Assembly (NCBI GenBank): GCA_950022655.1
Contig: OX465589.1
Location: forward strand, 27,420,970 to 27,484,969
Length of the DNA: 64,000 bases
Source of the DNA: Alentia gelatinosa
Lineage: Eukaryota; Annelida; Polychaeta; Phyllodocida; Polynoidae
Direction: 5' to 3'
The notes under the pieces were generated by a model. That model was given only the letters and a program-made list of their open reading frames with translations. It did no database searches and was not told the DNA's origin. A program made the translations under genes and the position numbers. Below are positions 9,004 to 20,090 of the stretch, in pieces (position 1 is the first letter of the stretch; every line of letters starts with the position of its first letter).

Positions 9004-9874
9004 TAAAAAATCTATTGCAATAAAAATGTGTCTGTCATACATTTAGTTCCAGACACCACAGCACTTTTAAGTGTGGGAGTAATTCGCTGTAGACTTACAC
9101 CAATAATATAGTTCGCCATTAACCTGTACTTTTAGCATGCAAAGTGTATTATTACAATGATTTCTGATGATAGATTAGATTAATATGATTGCTTCTAAAT
9201 AACTAACATTGAATGAACATTCAAGAAACTTAATTCGAAGTTCATGATGATTTGACCTCATTATGGACAGGACTATTTTTCCGGAATCTCCTACAGGAGA
9301 TTCTGACATGCCAGAATCTACGGGTAGTTGTTTCCAGGTACCCTATACATTTCCTTTGGAGACTCCGTAATCGGTGGGAAATAAATTGCTGTAGTGCCTG
9401 ATGCCATGAACTTATATACGTTGCCTATATAAAGGTTAGAGTGGCCACATAGGCTTCAATCTTGCTGCAAAACAAACATCCCTTCAATACCGGCACACTA
9501 TCCACTGTGATATTGGGAAAGGAACAAGGTTCTCTGGGTCTTAGAGGAATGCCCGGTTGGCCATGGCTATTCACTCAAGACCGAATGAACTCAAGACCCA
9601 CTGGTGCTTTGTATGTTTGGATACTTCTAGGGCTCAGATGCAGAATTGGCATGTTGACTGGGTGCAAGTGGGTTACAGAAAATAATACATAGACTGAATG
9701 CGACCCAACCCTTTTGTTATCTATTGATAATTGCACTCTTATTCATCAATGATGAACATACCATTTGTTCCTAGTATTTCATGTGCATATTCCCTGTGCA
9801 TATGTCAGGCCTTCTTGTAACTAAGACCCAAGTCTCGCTCCTATTACAGGCAGATAATGCTCCAGTCACACTGG
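9004..9874. other. No recognisable feature
   Basis: AT-rich sequence without supported coding, RNA or repeat structure. Confidence 0.5.
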
Positions 9875-10110
9875 CGTAAAAAACGGCGTTTTTCCGTGTA
9901 CGCACCTCTACCCTCTTCTACGCATTTTGAAATTTACAAATGCGCGGCGATGCGCGGAAAAACGCGGAGATGCGTAAATGAAAGTCGGAATGCGCCGAAA
10001 AACGCCACAATACGTACAAAAGCGTAAAGAAGCGTTGATAAACGTTGAGAAGCGTACTAAAACGTTAACGCAAACCAAACAGATACGTTACAAATCCGTA
10101 GCTAATACGT
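9875..10110. repeat. Decamer array with a CpG every 10 bp
   Basis: Between 9941 and 10070 there are 13 successive ten-base blocks. Twelve have CG at exactly the third and fourth positions (9943, 9953, 9963, 9973, then 9993 to 10063 in steps of ten). The one exception has CG three bases later (9986). The rest of each decamer is A/G-rich and variable (for example AGCGTAAAGA, AACGTTGAGA). Looser CpG spacing of about 10-11 bp continues to 10108. It sits just inside CAGTCACACTGGCGTAAAAA, which looks like a transposon end, so it may be the subterminal part of a DNA transposon. Confidence 0.65.
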
Positions 10111-11231
10111 ACTCCCCACCAATTTAAGCAATCCATTGAACACTAATCTCTTCGGTTTTTTTTAAAGGTTTTATTTAAACTGGAGGTAAGATAAATTTGA
10201 TTTAAAGACCTATCTTCCATCTGCTCCACCCGGCACCCCCTGATGTCCCATAATGCATAATATTAAAAGGTCATAGACGATCGGGAACCTCTTTACCTTA
10301 TACAAAAAAAAACAAGATGAGGAGCCTAAGGCAAAATCCTGAAAAAAATGACACTATGTTGTCACGAAGCTGTAGCGGACTTAGGTTTAATTCTGACCTT
10401 GACTGATCGTACGGGTATCCGGCTATTAGTAAGTGCTAGCCTATGGAAGCGTTAACCCATAGGTCTATTTGCTTTCGGATAAAACTCAGATGATTCGGTG
10501 AACAACAGTCCCACAAAACCAGACACAGAAGCTATAAAAAATACAAGGCTTTATCAAATGTCGACAATATCAGTATATACCGCAGTAGGGCTGAAGCTTA
10601 GCACCAAGTGCTAGGAGAGCTGAACCTCAGCACCACGTGCTAGGTAGCAGCACGGGGTAGCTGGACAATATCAACCGAAGTAAGGTAGCCCTAGCTCGAC
10701 CACTAGAGGAAGGTCACAACATGTGTGAGATCCCAAAGAGTCCCTTCTTTACAGAAGGAATGCAGCCAGTGACCCGTCAACCTGCTACGTACCCAGCTTT
10801 TTATAAGTTGAGTCACTTAATCAGGGCAAACCCGTGGCATTTTCATGCACGAGTCTACCCGAATCACCACACAGCAGGGATTGGCATGCTGCATTCTCTA
10901 GTGCAGAATGAACAAACCGCCACTCGCCGAGCCCGACCCTTACAAAACTAACCGTGTGGATTTTCATGTAACAGGTAGTTTGTACTCACTTACGAAATAA
11001 GGAGGTCCTTATAGAACTAGAGGATTGAGAACATATATGTCATGTTATATGATTACCATATTATTGTAGTAAACATTGATTGGGAAGTAAGGCAGCATTA
11101 CTATATACCCATGCCGTATATGCTGTAAATACACACCGTTTCGGTATATGACGTAAAAATAGTACGGACCGCCGGTCCGTACACTAAAATACGGACCACC
11201 TTGCCATGCACATTTATTAAAAAATTGGTTG
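10111..11231. other. No gene; two short palindromic motifs
   Basis: No gene found. An imperfect duplication of AGCACCAxGTGCTAGG lies at about 10599-10650; each copy is palindromic (AGCAC/GTGCT). GTACGGACC-GCC-GGTCCGTAC at 11162-11182 is a perfect 9-bp inverted repeat with a 3-nt spacer. A further TACGGACC follows at about 11191. Confidence 0.45.
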
Positions 11232-11251
11232 TTAACCCTTTCCCAGCCGAC

Positions 11252-11372
11252 AATGCCTCAAGGCATTCCCGCGGCTACGGCCGGAGAATGCCTGGAGGCA
11301 TTCCCGCGGCTACGGCCGGAGAATGCCTGGAGGCATTCCCGCGGCTACGGCCAGAGAATGCCTTGAGGCATT
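11252..11372. repeat. Four 16-bp palindromes at 35-bp period in the left end
   Basis: AATGCCTCAAGGCATT (11252), AATGCCTGGAGGCATT (11287 and 11322) and AATGCCTTGAGGCATT (11357) recur at exactly 35 bp. They are separated by a spacer containing CCCGCGGCTACGGCC. Subterminal repeats of this kind often bind transposase. The regular three-turn spacing on the same face of the helix fits cooperative binding, which is inference. Confidence 0.8.
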
Positions 11373-11521
11373 TTTTCTTTATTTGTTACTAATGTGTATA
11401 TCTAATGAAGAAATACTTGATGGATTTTCGTAATTTTTTCCGTGGTGGTAGAAACTTGAATAAATATGACAATTTTATAATATTTTGGTCGAATGTCTCC
11501 TTGGAAACGTTGATATAGCGC

Positions 11522-11529
11522 TATAAATA
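11522..11529 (+). promoter_or_regulatory. TATA box of the transposase gene
   Basis: TATAAATA lies 121 bp upstream of the ATG. A pyrimidine-rich initiator-like CCAGTCTCATTT about 30 bp downstream would be a suitable start site. Confidence 0.6.
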
Positions 11530-11649
11530 CCGTGCGTCGCGCCGTCAAGCCCAGTCTCATTTGCGTGACCGCGAGTGAGGCTTCCCAGCGCAACCATTCC
11601 TTGGTGTCAAAGACGATTTTTGCGCGAAAAATACAGAAAAAACGAAAGC

Positions 11650-13609
11650 ATGGATAGCGACGGGTCGTGGGAGAGTGAAGAGGACGATGGAACGGATATG
11701 TCGCTCAGATTATCAACCTCAGAGAACGAATCCGACGAAGACGATTGCCCTGACAGCGCCCCAGCCCCCACCATCACAACCACTGTGGGTGGGCGTGTCT
11801 GGAGCGAGTTCGACGAAGACGCTCCCTTCCCTCGCGAAAACCAGAAAAAAGATCTTCTAATCGCCCCAGGATTGTCGAATGCTGCCAAGACGAAGAACCC
11901 GACCAACATTCTGGATTTTTTTAAATTATTTTTCACGGTGGAGTTCATTGCAGGCCTGTGTGAGCGGACCAACAAATACGCAGCCATCCAAACGACGCTA
12001 GCGAAAGGAAAACCAAAGAAGATGCTCGCATGGATTCCAGTTACAATTGCAGAAATGACCCGGTTCATCTCAATGACTTTCCTGATGGGATTAATACGGA
12101 AGCCAGACTTGGATCACTATTGGTCAACGATTCCCGTATATTCTACCGCAGGAATTCGCAATATCATGACCAGAGCACGCTTCAAGGCGATACTAAGGTG
12201 AGCCTATGTTTTGTTTATATTTCAGCTGTCAGTGTCAAACGTCAACAAATCCAAAGCGAGGCCAGCGTCTTTTTCAGTGGGCGAAAGGATATTACTGCTA
12301 GCGATCGCTTTGCTTCATAGATTCACCTGAAATTCACTCTGTATTTAAATTATGTTATGTTCTGTCGCCTTATAAATTCTGAAAATATTCTGTGGACTTT
12401 CTCCGCAGTTATCTACACTTTGGTGGAGCTGCTACGAACGCCGCCCAGCAGCCTGGTGCTTCCGGTGGAGGTGACGGCCCAGCTCTCCCGCCCAGACGAG
12501 ACCCGATGACGATGATTGATTTTTTCCTTTCCCATTTTAATTCCCTAGCGAAAGCTATTTATCACCCTAACAAGGAATTAAGTGTAGATGAGACAATTGT
12601 GAAGCACAAAGGCAGGACTCGTCACCGCCAATACATGCCCAACAAACCGTGTAAATGGGGCCTAAAGTGTTGGGTTTTGGCGGAGGCGATTTCTGGCTTT
12701 GTGCTTCAGATCAATCCCTTTTTTGGCCGTGATGATCGCCGTGGCAAAATGTCCACCGAAACCGTTGTACTAAATTTGCTTACAGGAGCCGAATTAACTC
12801 TGAAAGGACATCATGTATACTTCGACAATTTCTTTACCAGTGTCAAATTACTTGAACGTTTATTTCAGTTGAAGACATATGCTTGTGGTACTCTGCGGGC
12901 GAACCGTGTCGAGGTGCCTAAAAGTTTGATGACAAAAAAACATCCAGGTCTGAAATCAAAGGGCGATTGTCTTTTTTCTAGGTGCTGTAATATTCTGTTG
13001 ACGTTATGGCTTGATCGCAAAATCATTAGGATTCTCTCAACGATTCACTCGTCAGCTATGGCGACTGCAAAACGAACCATTCGCGATTCTGTAACTGGTA
13101 AATTTGACAAAAAAAACATCCCATGTCCGGAAGTGGTTCGTTCCTATTGCAAGTACATGGGAGGCGTAGATCTGTGCGACCAGATGTGTGGGTACTATAA
13201 TTTCGGGCGAAAGAGTCGCAAATGGCCCAAGAAACTCTTCTTTTTCGTTTTAGAAGCAATGAAACTCAATTCGCAAATCCTCTACAATCTTTCGGCCCCA
13301 AAAAAGTTATCTTTCGTTGACTTCACACTGTCGTTAATTTGCCAGATGCTTGAGGAAGCGAATCTTCAACTACCTCAGTCTGTCCCCTCCACGGCCTCCA
13401 GCCGTTTAACGAGCCGTTGTTTTCCCGAAGATCTGGAGCGCAAAAGTTATTGCCGTGTCTGTTATCATCGACACAAAAATGGCCTAGAATCTTCGAGGAA
13501 ACAATCTAAGTACGGCTGCAAGTCGTGTGGGGTTCATCTCTGTCTTTTTCCTTGCTTTAAAACCTTCCACACTGTCTCCAACTATGCTTCTACTCAGTTA
13601 GAATCTTAA
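11650..13609 (+). CDS. PiggyBac-like transposase, two exons (11650-12197, 12409-13609)
   Basis: A DDE-type transposase of 582 residues. The ATG at 11650 (A at -3, G at +4) opens a Ser/Asp/Glu-rich N-terminus typical of the family. Exon 1 ends at AAG/GTGAGC (12197/12198) and exon 2 starts after CTCCGCAG (12408). A 211-bp intron containing stops in the exon frame is thus removed, and the split codon restores the conserved LHF block. Catalytic residues by spliced numbering: Asp243 (SVDETIVKHKGR), Asp322 (VYFDNFFTS), Asp437 and Asp440 (GGVDLCDQ). The C-terminal Cys-rich domain (about 531-571) has C-x2-C, C-x2-C, LC-x3-PC and a final His, as in piggyBac. Length matches the roughly 590-residue family norm, and no frameshift or stop is visible. 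It should cut and paste at TTAA. It may be active or domesticated; intact flanking ends favour a mobile element. Confidence 0.92.
12198..12408 (+). other. Intron of the transposase gene
   Basis: GT-AG intron with donor AAG/GTGAGC and a pyrimidine-rich acceptor TTTCTCCGCAG. Without splicing, exon 1 meets a stop three bases into the intron. Splicing restores a frame with strong piggyBac similarity on both sides. Confidence 0.85.
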
Positions 13610-13723
13610 TTTCCTATATTTGTTATACTCTGTACACTTTGCTTCCTATATTTCACATTTAACCCACACACAAATAGATCAATTTTTATTTAGTTCGATT
13701 TTTCGTAGAAGCCATAACGTATT

Positions 13724-13729
13724 AATAAA
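13724..13729 (+). terminator. Polyadenylation signal AATAAA
   Basis: AATAAA lies 115 bp after the transposase stop codon in an AT-rich 3' region, a normal position for a polyA signal. Confidence 0.5.
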
Positions 13730-13929
13730 TTTGTTCCTAATCAAAATTGTCAAAATTATAGTATTTGTCATTTGCTTTAGGCACCTCGATGTGGTTCGTT
13801 CGTAGAATATTTTTTTCATTTCCCAGCAGCAACTTAATATGATCATATTCTTTTCCCTAGTCTGTACATATTGTGAATAGTCGATCAACTTTGTACATAT
13901 ATAATGTAGAATATCTGTAAATTCAAATA

Positions 13930-15560
13930 TCAACCTGAAACATTCCTGCCTATGTAATTTAGCACGTAATGCTATTCTATGATTCAACTGTTAGTGTGAA
14001 TCGTTTTTTAGTCGCTAATCGATAAATTTATATCAACCAGAACCTTTCCTGCCTATGTAAACTAGCACGTAATGCTATTCTATCATTCAACTGTGAAGTC
14101 TATGGACACAAACGATATGGTTTTGTATCTAATCTACGATATCAACCTGAAACAAAGTAATCCTGGACGATCTATAGACCTTCAAGGTTCTCCACATGTA
14201 CATTTTGTAAAAATATATCGACCAGAAGTGGTTAAATTGATTATTATATCGGAGACAAAGCCTCCACGTCTGACCACGTCGAGTGCCAGACAGACACTGA
14301 ATCAATGTATACCTTGTCGACTATTTTAAAATTGATCAAATCGTATCACGATGTCAATGCAATTATATGAAACCAATCGTCTCATCTGCCAGTGTTCAAT
14401 TCTTTTTTCAGATCATATTTTAATTGCAATAGATCATTCCTATCATATACCTTGTTGAATGTTTTCAGAAAATGAATCAATGTATATCACCCTGCTATAT
14501 TCCTGCCTATGTGATCTAGCACGTTATGCTATTCTACGATTCAACTGGCCACGTCGAGTGCCAGACAGACACTGAATATATTTATATCTTGTTGAATCTG
14601 AAATGAAACATGCCTATCTGTGTATAGCCAACACTAATCTATGTATATCAACCTGAAACATTCCTGCCTATGTGATCTAGCACGTAATGCTATTCTACGA
14701 TTCAACTGGCCACGTCGAGTGCCAGACAGACACTGAATATATTTATATGGTGTTGAATCTGAAATAAAACATGCCTATCTGTGTATAGCCGACACTGATC
14801 AATGTATATGAAGCTGAAACCTTCCTGCCTATGTGATCTAGCATGTAATGCTATTCTACGATTTAACTGAGAAGTGTACGACCATGAACAATATTTTGGT
14901 TTTGTATCTAATCTACGATATCAATCTGAAACAAAGTAAACCATGACAGTCTATGTATCATCGAGCTTCTCCACATGTATATTTTGTGAAAATATATCGA
15001 CCAGAAGTGGCTAAATTGATTATTATATCGGCGATAAAGCCCCCACCTCCGACCATGTCAAGTGCCAGCTAGACACCGATAAATTTAAATATCAACCTGA
15101 AACATTCCTGCCTATGTAAACTAGCACGTAATGCTATTCTATGATTCAACTGTGAAGTCTATGGACACAAACGATATGGTTTTGTATCTAATCCACGTTA
15201 TCAATCTGAAACAAAGTAAACCTGGACGATCTATGTACCATCAAGATTCTCTACATGTACATTTTGTGAAAATATATTGATCAGAAGTGGTTAAATTGAT
15301 TATTAGATCGGAGACAAAGCCCCCAGGTCCGACCACGTCGAGTGCCAGCTAGACACTGAATCTATGAATACCTTGTCGACTATTTCAATCTGAAACAAAA
15401 ATCATTCCTGCCTGTGTAATATATATATATAGCGTTGATTCAGTCTCAGATCAACCTCAGAACTGTAGAAATTGATCATATACGTTGTTGAATCTGAAAT
15501 AAAACATGGCTATCTGTGTATAGCCAACACTAATCTATGTACATATTGTGAATACGATGA
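13930..15560. repeat. Degenerate complex tandem array 1
   Basis: Units share TTCCTGCCTATGT, CTAGCACGTAATGCTATTCTA, GATTCAACTG, CCACGTCGAGTGCCAG, ACAGACACTGAAT, GGTTTTGTATCTAATCTACG and ACATGTACATTTTGTGAAAATATAT. The CCTGCCTATGT block recurs near 13947, 14049, 14502, 14662, 14824 and 15105, so spacing is irregular (about 100-450 bp). This indicates a multi-block array with internal deletions. No coding potential. Confidence 0.75.
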
Positions 15561-15779
15561 CGACTGCTGCACCTGGAAATGTATCAAGCCTTGTCAACCT
15601 GTGTATATATAAATATATTTAACAATATTGATGAATAATTGATCTGAAAGAAAATACAACACATTATTAAAATATATTCTAAATCTTACTTCACCTACCT
15701 TGTCTTCTTTTCTGCTTTTCAGAAGTATTCGTCTGTAGATATAGTCAATCATTGTCCAGCAATCGATTTAAAAGTTAAC

Positions 15780-17190
15780 TCCTCCTGGAGATGTCAATGC
15801 TGAATAGGCACAAGTCGAATTTTCCAAATTCAATATATCAGCCTGGACATTAAATCTATATGTAGATGATCCTTAGAGTGTGGGAGATAACCACATATAG
15901 CCTTGTAATGATCAAACTCCATTAGAATCCTTAGGCGAGTCCATAGTATAAGCAATGGCGAAATAAGCCAATATAGTCACTGCTCAAATCTAATTTTCAA
16001 AAATCAATATCTAAGTCCCAACTTGTCCGAAATGGTCGAGATATATATCAAATGAAAGCCCAGAATCTATAATTTACGAATATTAATGTCTCCAGTCATA
16101 TATTTGAAGTTAAATCCTAATAATAAATGATTTTCTAAATCGTGTCTTTCCCAGCACCTAACTCCCCGACCGCTCCCATAGTAAAGGCTCAGCTTCGATG
16201 ACCATTACTTTTAATTCAATTCTAAATCATCCGCTGGTTCAAAATGAATCATATTTCATATAAACAAACCTCAGACAGTGTAGTTTACCCTGATATAAGT
16301 CCCCGTTCATAGATTCAAGGTTAAAAGCCTCAAAGAAATCATTTTGAAAAAGATGTCTTAGAACCCAGCTATGGCAAAATAAGCCATTTTATTGACAGAT
16401 TACTTTTAATCTTCTAAATTCAATATCTAAGTCCCACATTGTCCGAAATACAGAAATTATATATCAGGAGAAAGCTAAGAACCCGTTGTTTATAAATATT
16501 AATGTCTACAGTGATATATATCAAGATAGATACTCATAATACATGATTTTCTAAATCGTATCTCGACCAGCGCCTGAATCCCCTACCAAGTCTATAGGAA
16601 AGCTTTTAATCTTCTAAATTCAATAACTAAATGCCACATTGTCCGAAATACACAAAGTATATATCAGGAGAAAGCTGAGAATCTGTAGTTTACGAATATT
16701 AATGTCTCCAGTAATAGAATTTAAGTTAAATCCTTATAATAAATGAATTTCTGAATCGTGTCTGGCCCAGATCCACACTCCCATACTGAACCTATAGTAA
16801 AGTATAGAGAGTGCGTATGGCGCATCTTAATATTTCGATTACTTGGTCTCGAATCGACCAAAATGGACAATATTATATCATTATGAAGCTGAGAGTGTGT
16901 AGTTCACGTTAGAAAATACGAAAATTCATTTATCTAAGATTTAAACCCCGAAATATATGATTTAGTTAGCTAAACCACAAAACTGCGTAATGCCGACTTT
17001 CTTTGTTTGATTATTAATTCTAATCTGGACTAATCTCGACAATATTTACATAGGATTGTAGCTTAGAGTGTGTAGATGATCAATATATAAACAGAATTAC
17101 ATTAATTCCAATGATAAACTCTGGGCGAGATGATTTATGATTCAATCCGTGCCCACTCGGCAGCCCCCTCCACACAGTAAGCTATGGACA
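15780..17190. repeat. Diverged monomers of satellite-like array 2
   Basis: Loosely repeated blocks such as AAATTCAATATCTAAGTCCC, TTGTCCGAAATxCA, AGTTTACGAATATTAATGTCTCC and AAATGATTTTCTAAATCGTGTC recur roughly every 200 bp with many differences. They share the layout of the homogeneous array that follows and look like its older flank. Confidence 0.65.
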
Positions 17191-18850
17191 GACGGTCTGA
17201 TATAGTCTGCGTGTTGACCAAACAATATAATCAATTTCTAATTCGCCAGTGGCCAGATAACCAAAAAATACATACTGGAACAAACCTTAGAGTCCATAGA
17301 ATGTGAAAATACACTTCCCTGTGGTTAATTATATTGTTTAAACCCTATCTGAGCTGATTTTGTGATCATCGTATGAAATTCGACTGACCCAGCAAGCCGA
17401 CTGCGTGATACCCAAGTTTAAATTTGAAATATTAAATCTGAACTCGTCAAACCTGGACATTATTTACATAGAACGGTAGCTTAGAGTGTGTAGAATAACA
17501 ATATATATATGATTAATCATGAATCTAAAGTTTAAACCCGGTGCGAGCTGATTTCTAATGACAGCTCGACCACCCCAACTACACAGTATAAGCAATGGCG
17601 GATCGAGCTAGGCCAGAATTCAACATGCGTAATGCGCATCTTAATATTCTAATATCTTGGTCTCTTCTAGTCAAAATATGATAAAATACATACTGGAATA
17701 AACTTTGAAGTCTATAGAATGTGAAAATACACTTCCCTGTGGTTAATTCTAATGTTTAAACCCTATCTGAGCTGATTTTGTGATCATCGTATGAAAATCG
17801 ACTGAACCAGCAAGCCGACTGCGTAATGCCCAAGGTTAAATTTGAATTATTAAATCTAAACTCGTCAAACCTGGACATTATTCAGATAGAAAGGTAGCTT
17901 AGAGTGTGTAAAATATCAATATATATATGATTTATCATGAATCTAAAGTTTAAACCCGGTGCGAGCTGATTTCTAATGACAGCTCGACCACCCTGACTAC
18001 ACAGTATAAGCATTGGCAGATCGAGCTAGGCCAGAATTCAACGTGCGTAACTCGCATCGTAATATTTTAATATCTTGGTCTCTTCTTGTCAAAATATGAT
18101 AAAATACATACTGGAACAAACCTTGAAGTCTATAGAATGTGAAAATACACTTCCCTGTGGTTAATTCTATTGTTTAAACCCTATCTGAGCTGATTTTGTG
18201 ATCATCGTATGAAATTCGACTGACCCAGCAAGCCGACTGCGTGATACCCAAGGTTAAATTTGAATTATTAAATCTAAACTCGTCAAACCTGGACATTATT
18301 CAGATAGAAAGGTAGCTTAGAGTGTGTAGAATATCAATATATATATGATTTATCATGAATCTAAAGTTTAAACCCGGTGCGAGCTGATTTCTAATGACAG
18401 CTCGACCACCCTAACTACACAGTATAAGCATTGGCAGATCGAGCTAGGCCAGAATTCAACGTGCGTAACTCGCATCGTAATATTTTAATATCTTGGTCTC
18501 TTCTTGTCAAAATATGATAAAATACATACTGGAACAAACCTTGGAGTCTATAGAATGTAAAAATACACTTCCCTGTGGTTAATTCTAATGTTTAAACCCT
18601 ATCTGAGCTGATTTTGTGATCATCGTATGACATTCGACTGAACCAGCAAGCAGACTGCGTAATACCCAAGTTTAGATATTAATTATTATATCTAAACTCG
18701 TCAAACCTGGACATTATTTACATAGAAAGGTAGTTTAGAGTGTGTAGAATATCAATATATATATGATTTATCATTAATCTAAAGTTTAAACCTGGTGCGA
18801 GCTGATTTCGTATTATAACTTGACAACCCTACTGTTCGAGCAGTGACACG
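17190..18850. repeat. Homogeneous 418-bp satellite-like array (dimeric units)
   Basis: The block TTTAAACCCTATCTGAGCTG recurs at 17337, 17755, 18173 and 18591, an exact 418-bp period. Within each unit a related block, TTTAAACCCGGTGCGAGCTG, lies 194 bp after the first (for example 18173 to 18367). Each unit is therefore a dimer of two diverged halves of about 194 and 224 bp, a small higher-order repeat. Neighbouring units differ by few bases. Confidence 0.85.
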
Positions 18851-19739
18851 GCTTCCCATAGACTCAACCTTATAATCTAGACAGCACTCTATAGAGGCTT
18901 TGCCGATATTAGTTACAAAGCGTTAGGTTAATTCCACCGTGTCAAGTCTGACACCTTCGTATAGCTGCTGATCAGATGAACATAATGCTGGTCTCAGTTT
19001 ACACTGTTGACGCCATAGGATGATATAAATGGCAATTCTGTGGGTTGTCGCATCGACTTGTAGCAGACAGCTTAGCAGACATGGCGCTGTCACTGGACTT
19101 GACACCTATACCACCAGGCTGAAAGATCCGAAGTTATCACCGTATTAACCACACTTTCAATGGTTTTTCCGCCATTATATTTATATCCTTTTGGAGGCAC
19201 AAGCCTTATAATGAAGTTGCTGGGTTTCATTTCTGTTGTTAATCCGCTATTTGACAAGGGGAAATGATTTTACACAGCGTCCATTGCGTAGAGGAATCAG
19301 CTTAGCTATCCATATTGACACTGACACTCCCGCCCCCACCAACGGTTTTGCTATGGTGTGCGAGTTTAAACTTTCGATATTGCTTAAATCACCTTAGGGG
19401 TTGTTTTATTTCGTTATACTTTAGAATCGTGTAGGTAGGGATCATATTTGAATATGTATGGGGGTTTCATCAACTTTAACGACAATATATATTGATGCGA
19501 ACAAATCTGCTACAGTAGTGTGTAAGGCCTTAGATAGGCGGACACCATGGACGGTTAATTTTTACATAGGCGCGTATTTTAGGCCAACTTCAGTTCGAGA
19601 TTACATATATTCAACCGTTAATTTTATTCACAAAATACATATACACACCAAGATACAGGTCTCCTGTTTACCGTGATGGTCATCTTTTATTAAAACATCA
19701 TCAATTTACGGAGAAAATGGAGAAATTCTGCCACTACCA
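18851..19739. other. No recognisable feature
   Basis: Sequence between the satellite array and the proposed right end of the piggyBac element. Short frames only. Confidence 0.45.
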
Positions 19740-19897
19740 CCCTCAAAACAAGAGACGCGCACCGTTCACGGCAAAAGTGGCCGGCCGTTGAAACGTCCAC
19801 ATTGAAACCTGCTGCTGCCGTAGTATAGGTGAACGTCGCTGGTGGCGCTGCCGTAGGATTGCCGCCCGGGTGAGGCGTGCGGCCGGCAAAGGGTTAA
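19740..19897. repeat. Right subterminal region and terminus of the piggyBac-like element
   Basis: GC-rich. GCTGCCGTAG occurs twice (19814 and 19847, 33 bp apart), followed by the terminal CGGCCGGCAAAGGGTTAA. Its complement, CTACGGC, is also in the spacers of the left-end palindromes. Confidence 0.6.
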
Positions 19898-19938
19898 ATG
19901 AAATTGATTTTTTTTTTAAATTTCGGGTATATTGTAAA

Positions 19939-20090
19939 TATATAACGTCCAACCATGCTTGTACAATTCACAGAACTCGATGATAATTTACCGTTTGTAC
20001 AGAACTCGGCATAAACGCCTCGGTCCGTACAAACCTTAAATTACCATCTCGTTCTGTGAATTGTACAGCATGGTCAGGACGTTCTATATA
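19939..20090. mobile_element. Foldback MITE
   Basis: A 152-bp near-palindrome. The left arm starts TATAACGTCCAACCATGC and the right arm, reverse-complemented, starts TATAGAACGTCCTGACCATGC. Both continue with TGTACAATTCACAGAAC and end around a short loop containing GGCATAAACGCC. Arms are about 65-70 nt. No coding capacity. Confidence 0.7.

Larger units (their letters stand above)
11232..19897 (+). mobile_element. PiggyBac-like transposon (proposed full span)
   Basis: The left end is TTAACCCTTTCCCAGCCG (11232). The only matching right end I can find downstream is CGGCCGGCAAAGGGTTAA (ending 19897). The two 18-bp ends agree at all but a few bases after reverse complementing. Both ends carry the subterminal motif CTACGGC or its complement at 33-35 bp spacing. 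Between them lie the transposase gene and two satellite-like arrays, giving 8.7 kb, long for a piggyBac element. Either the element captured and amplified satellite DNA, or the right end belongs to a separate copy. The transposase is secure; the right boundary is provisional. Confidence 0.6.

Noticed and set aside
11575..11649. N-terminal extension of the transposase to 11575
   Set aside because: That start is GTG and lies close to the TATA box. ATG 11650 fits the acidic N-terminus of the family.
12198..12320. Frameshifted transposase instead of an intron
   Set aside because: Consensus GT-AG sites restore the conserved block exactly, so splicing is the simpler reading.
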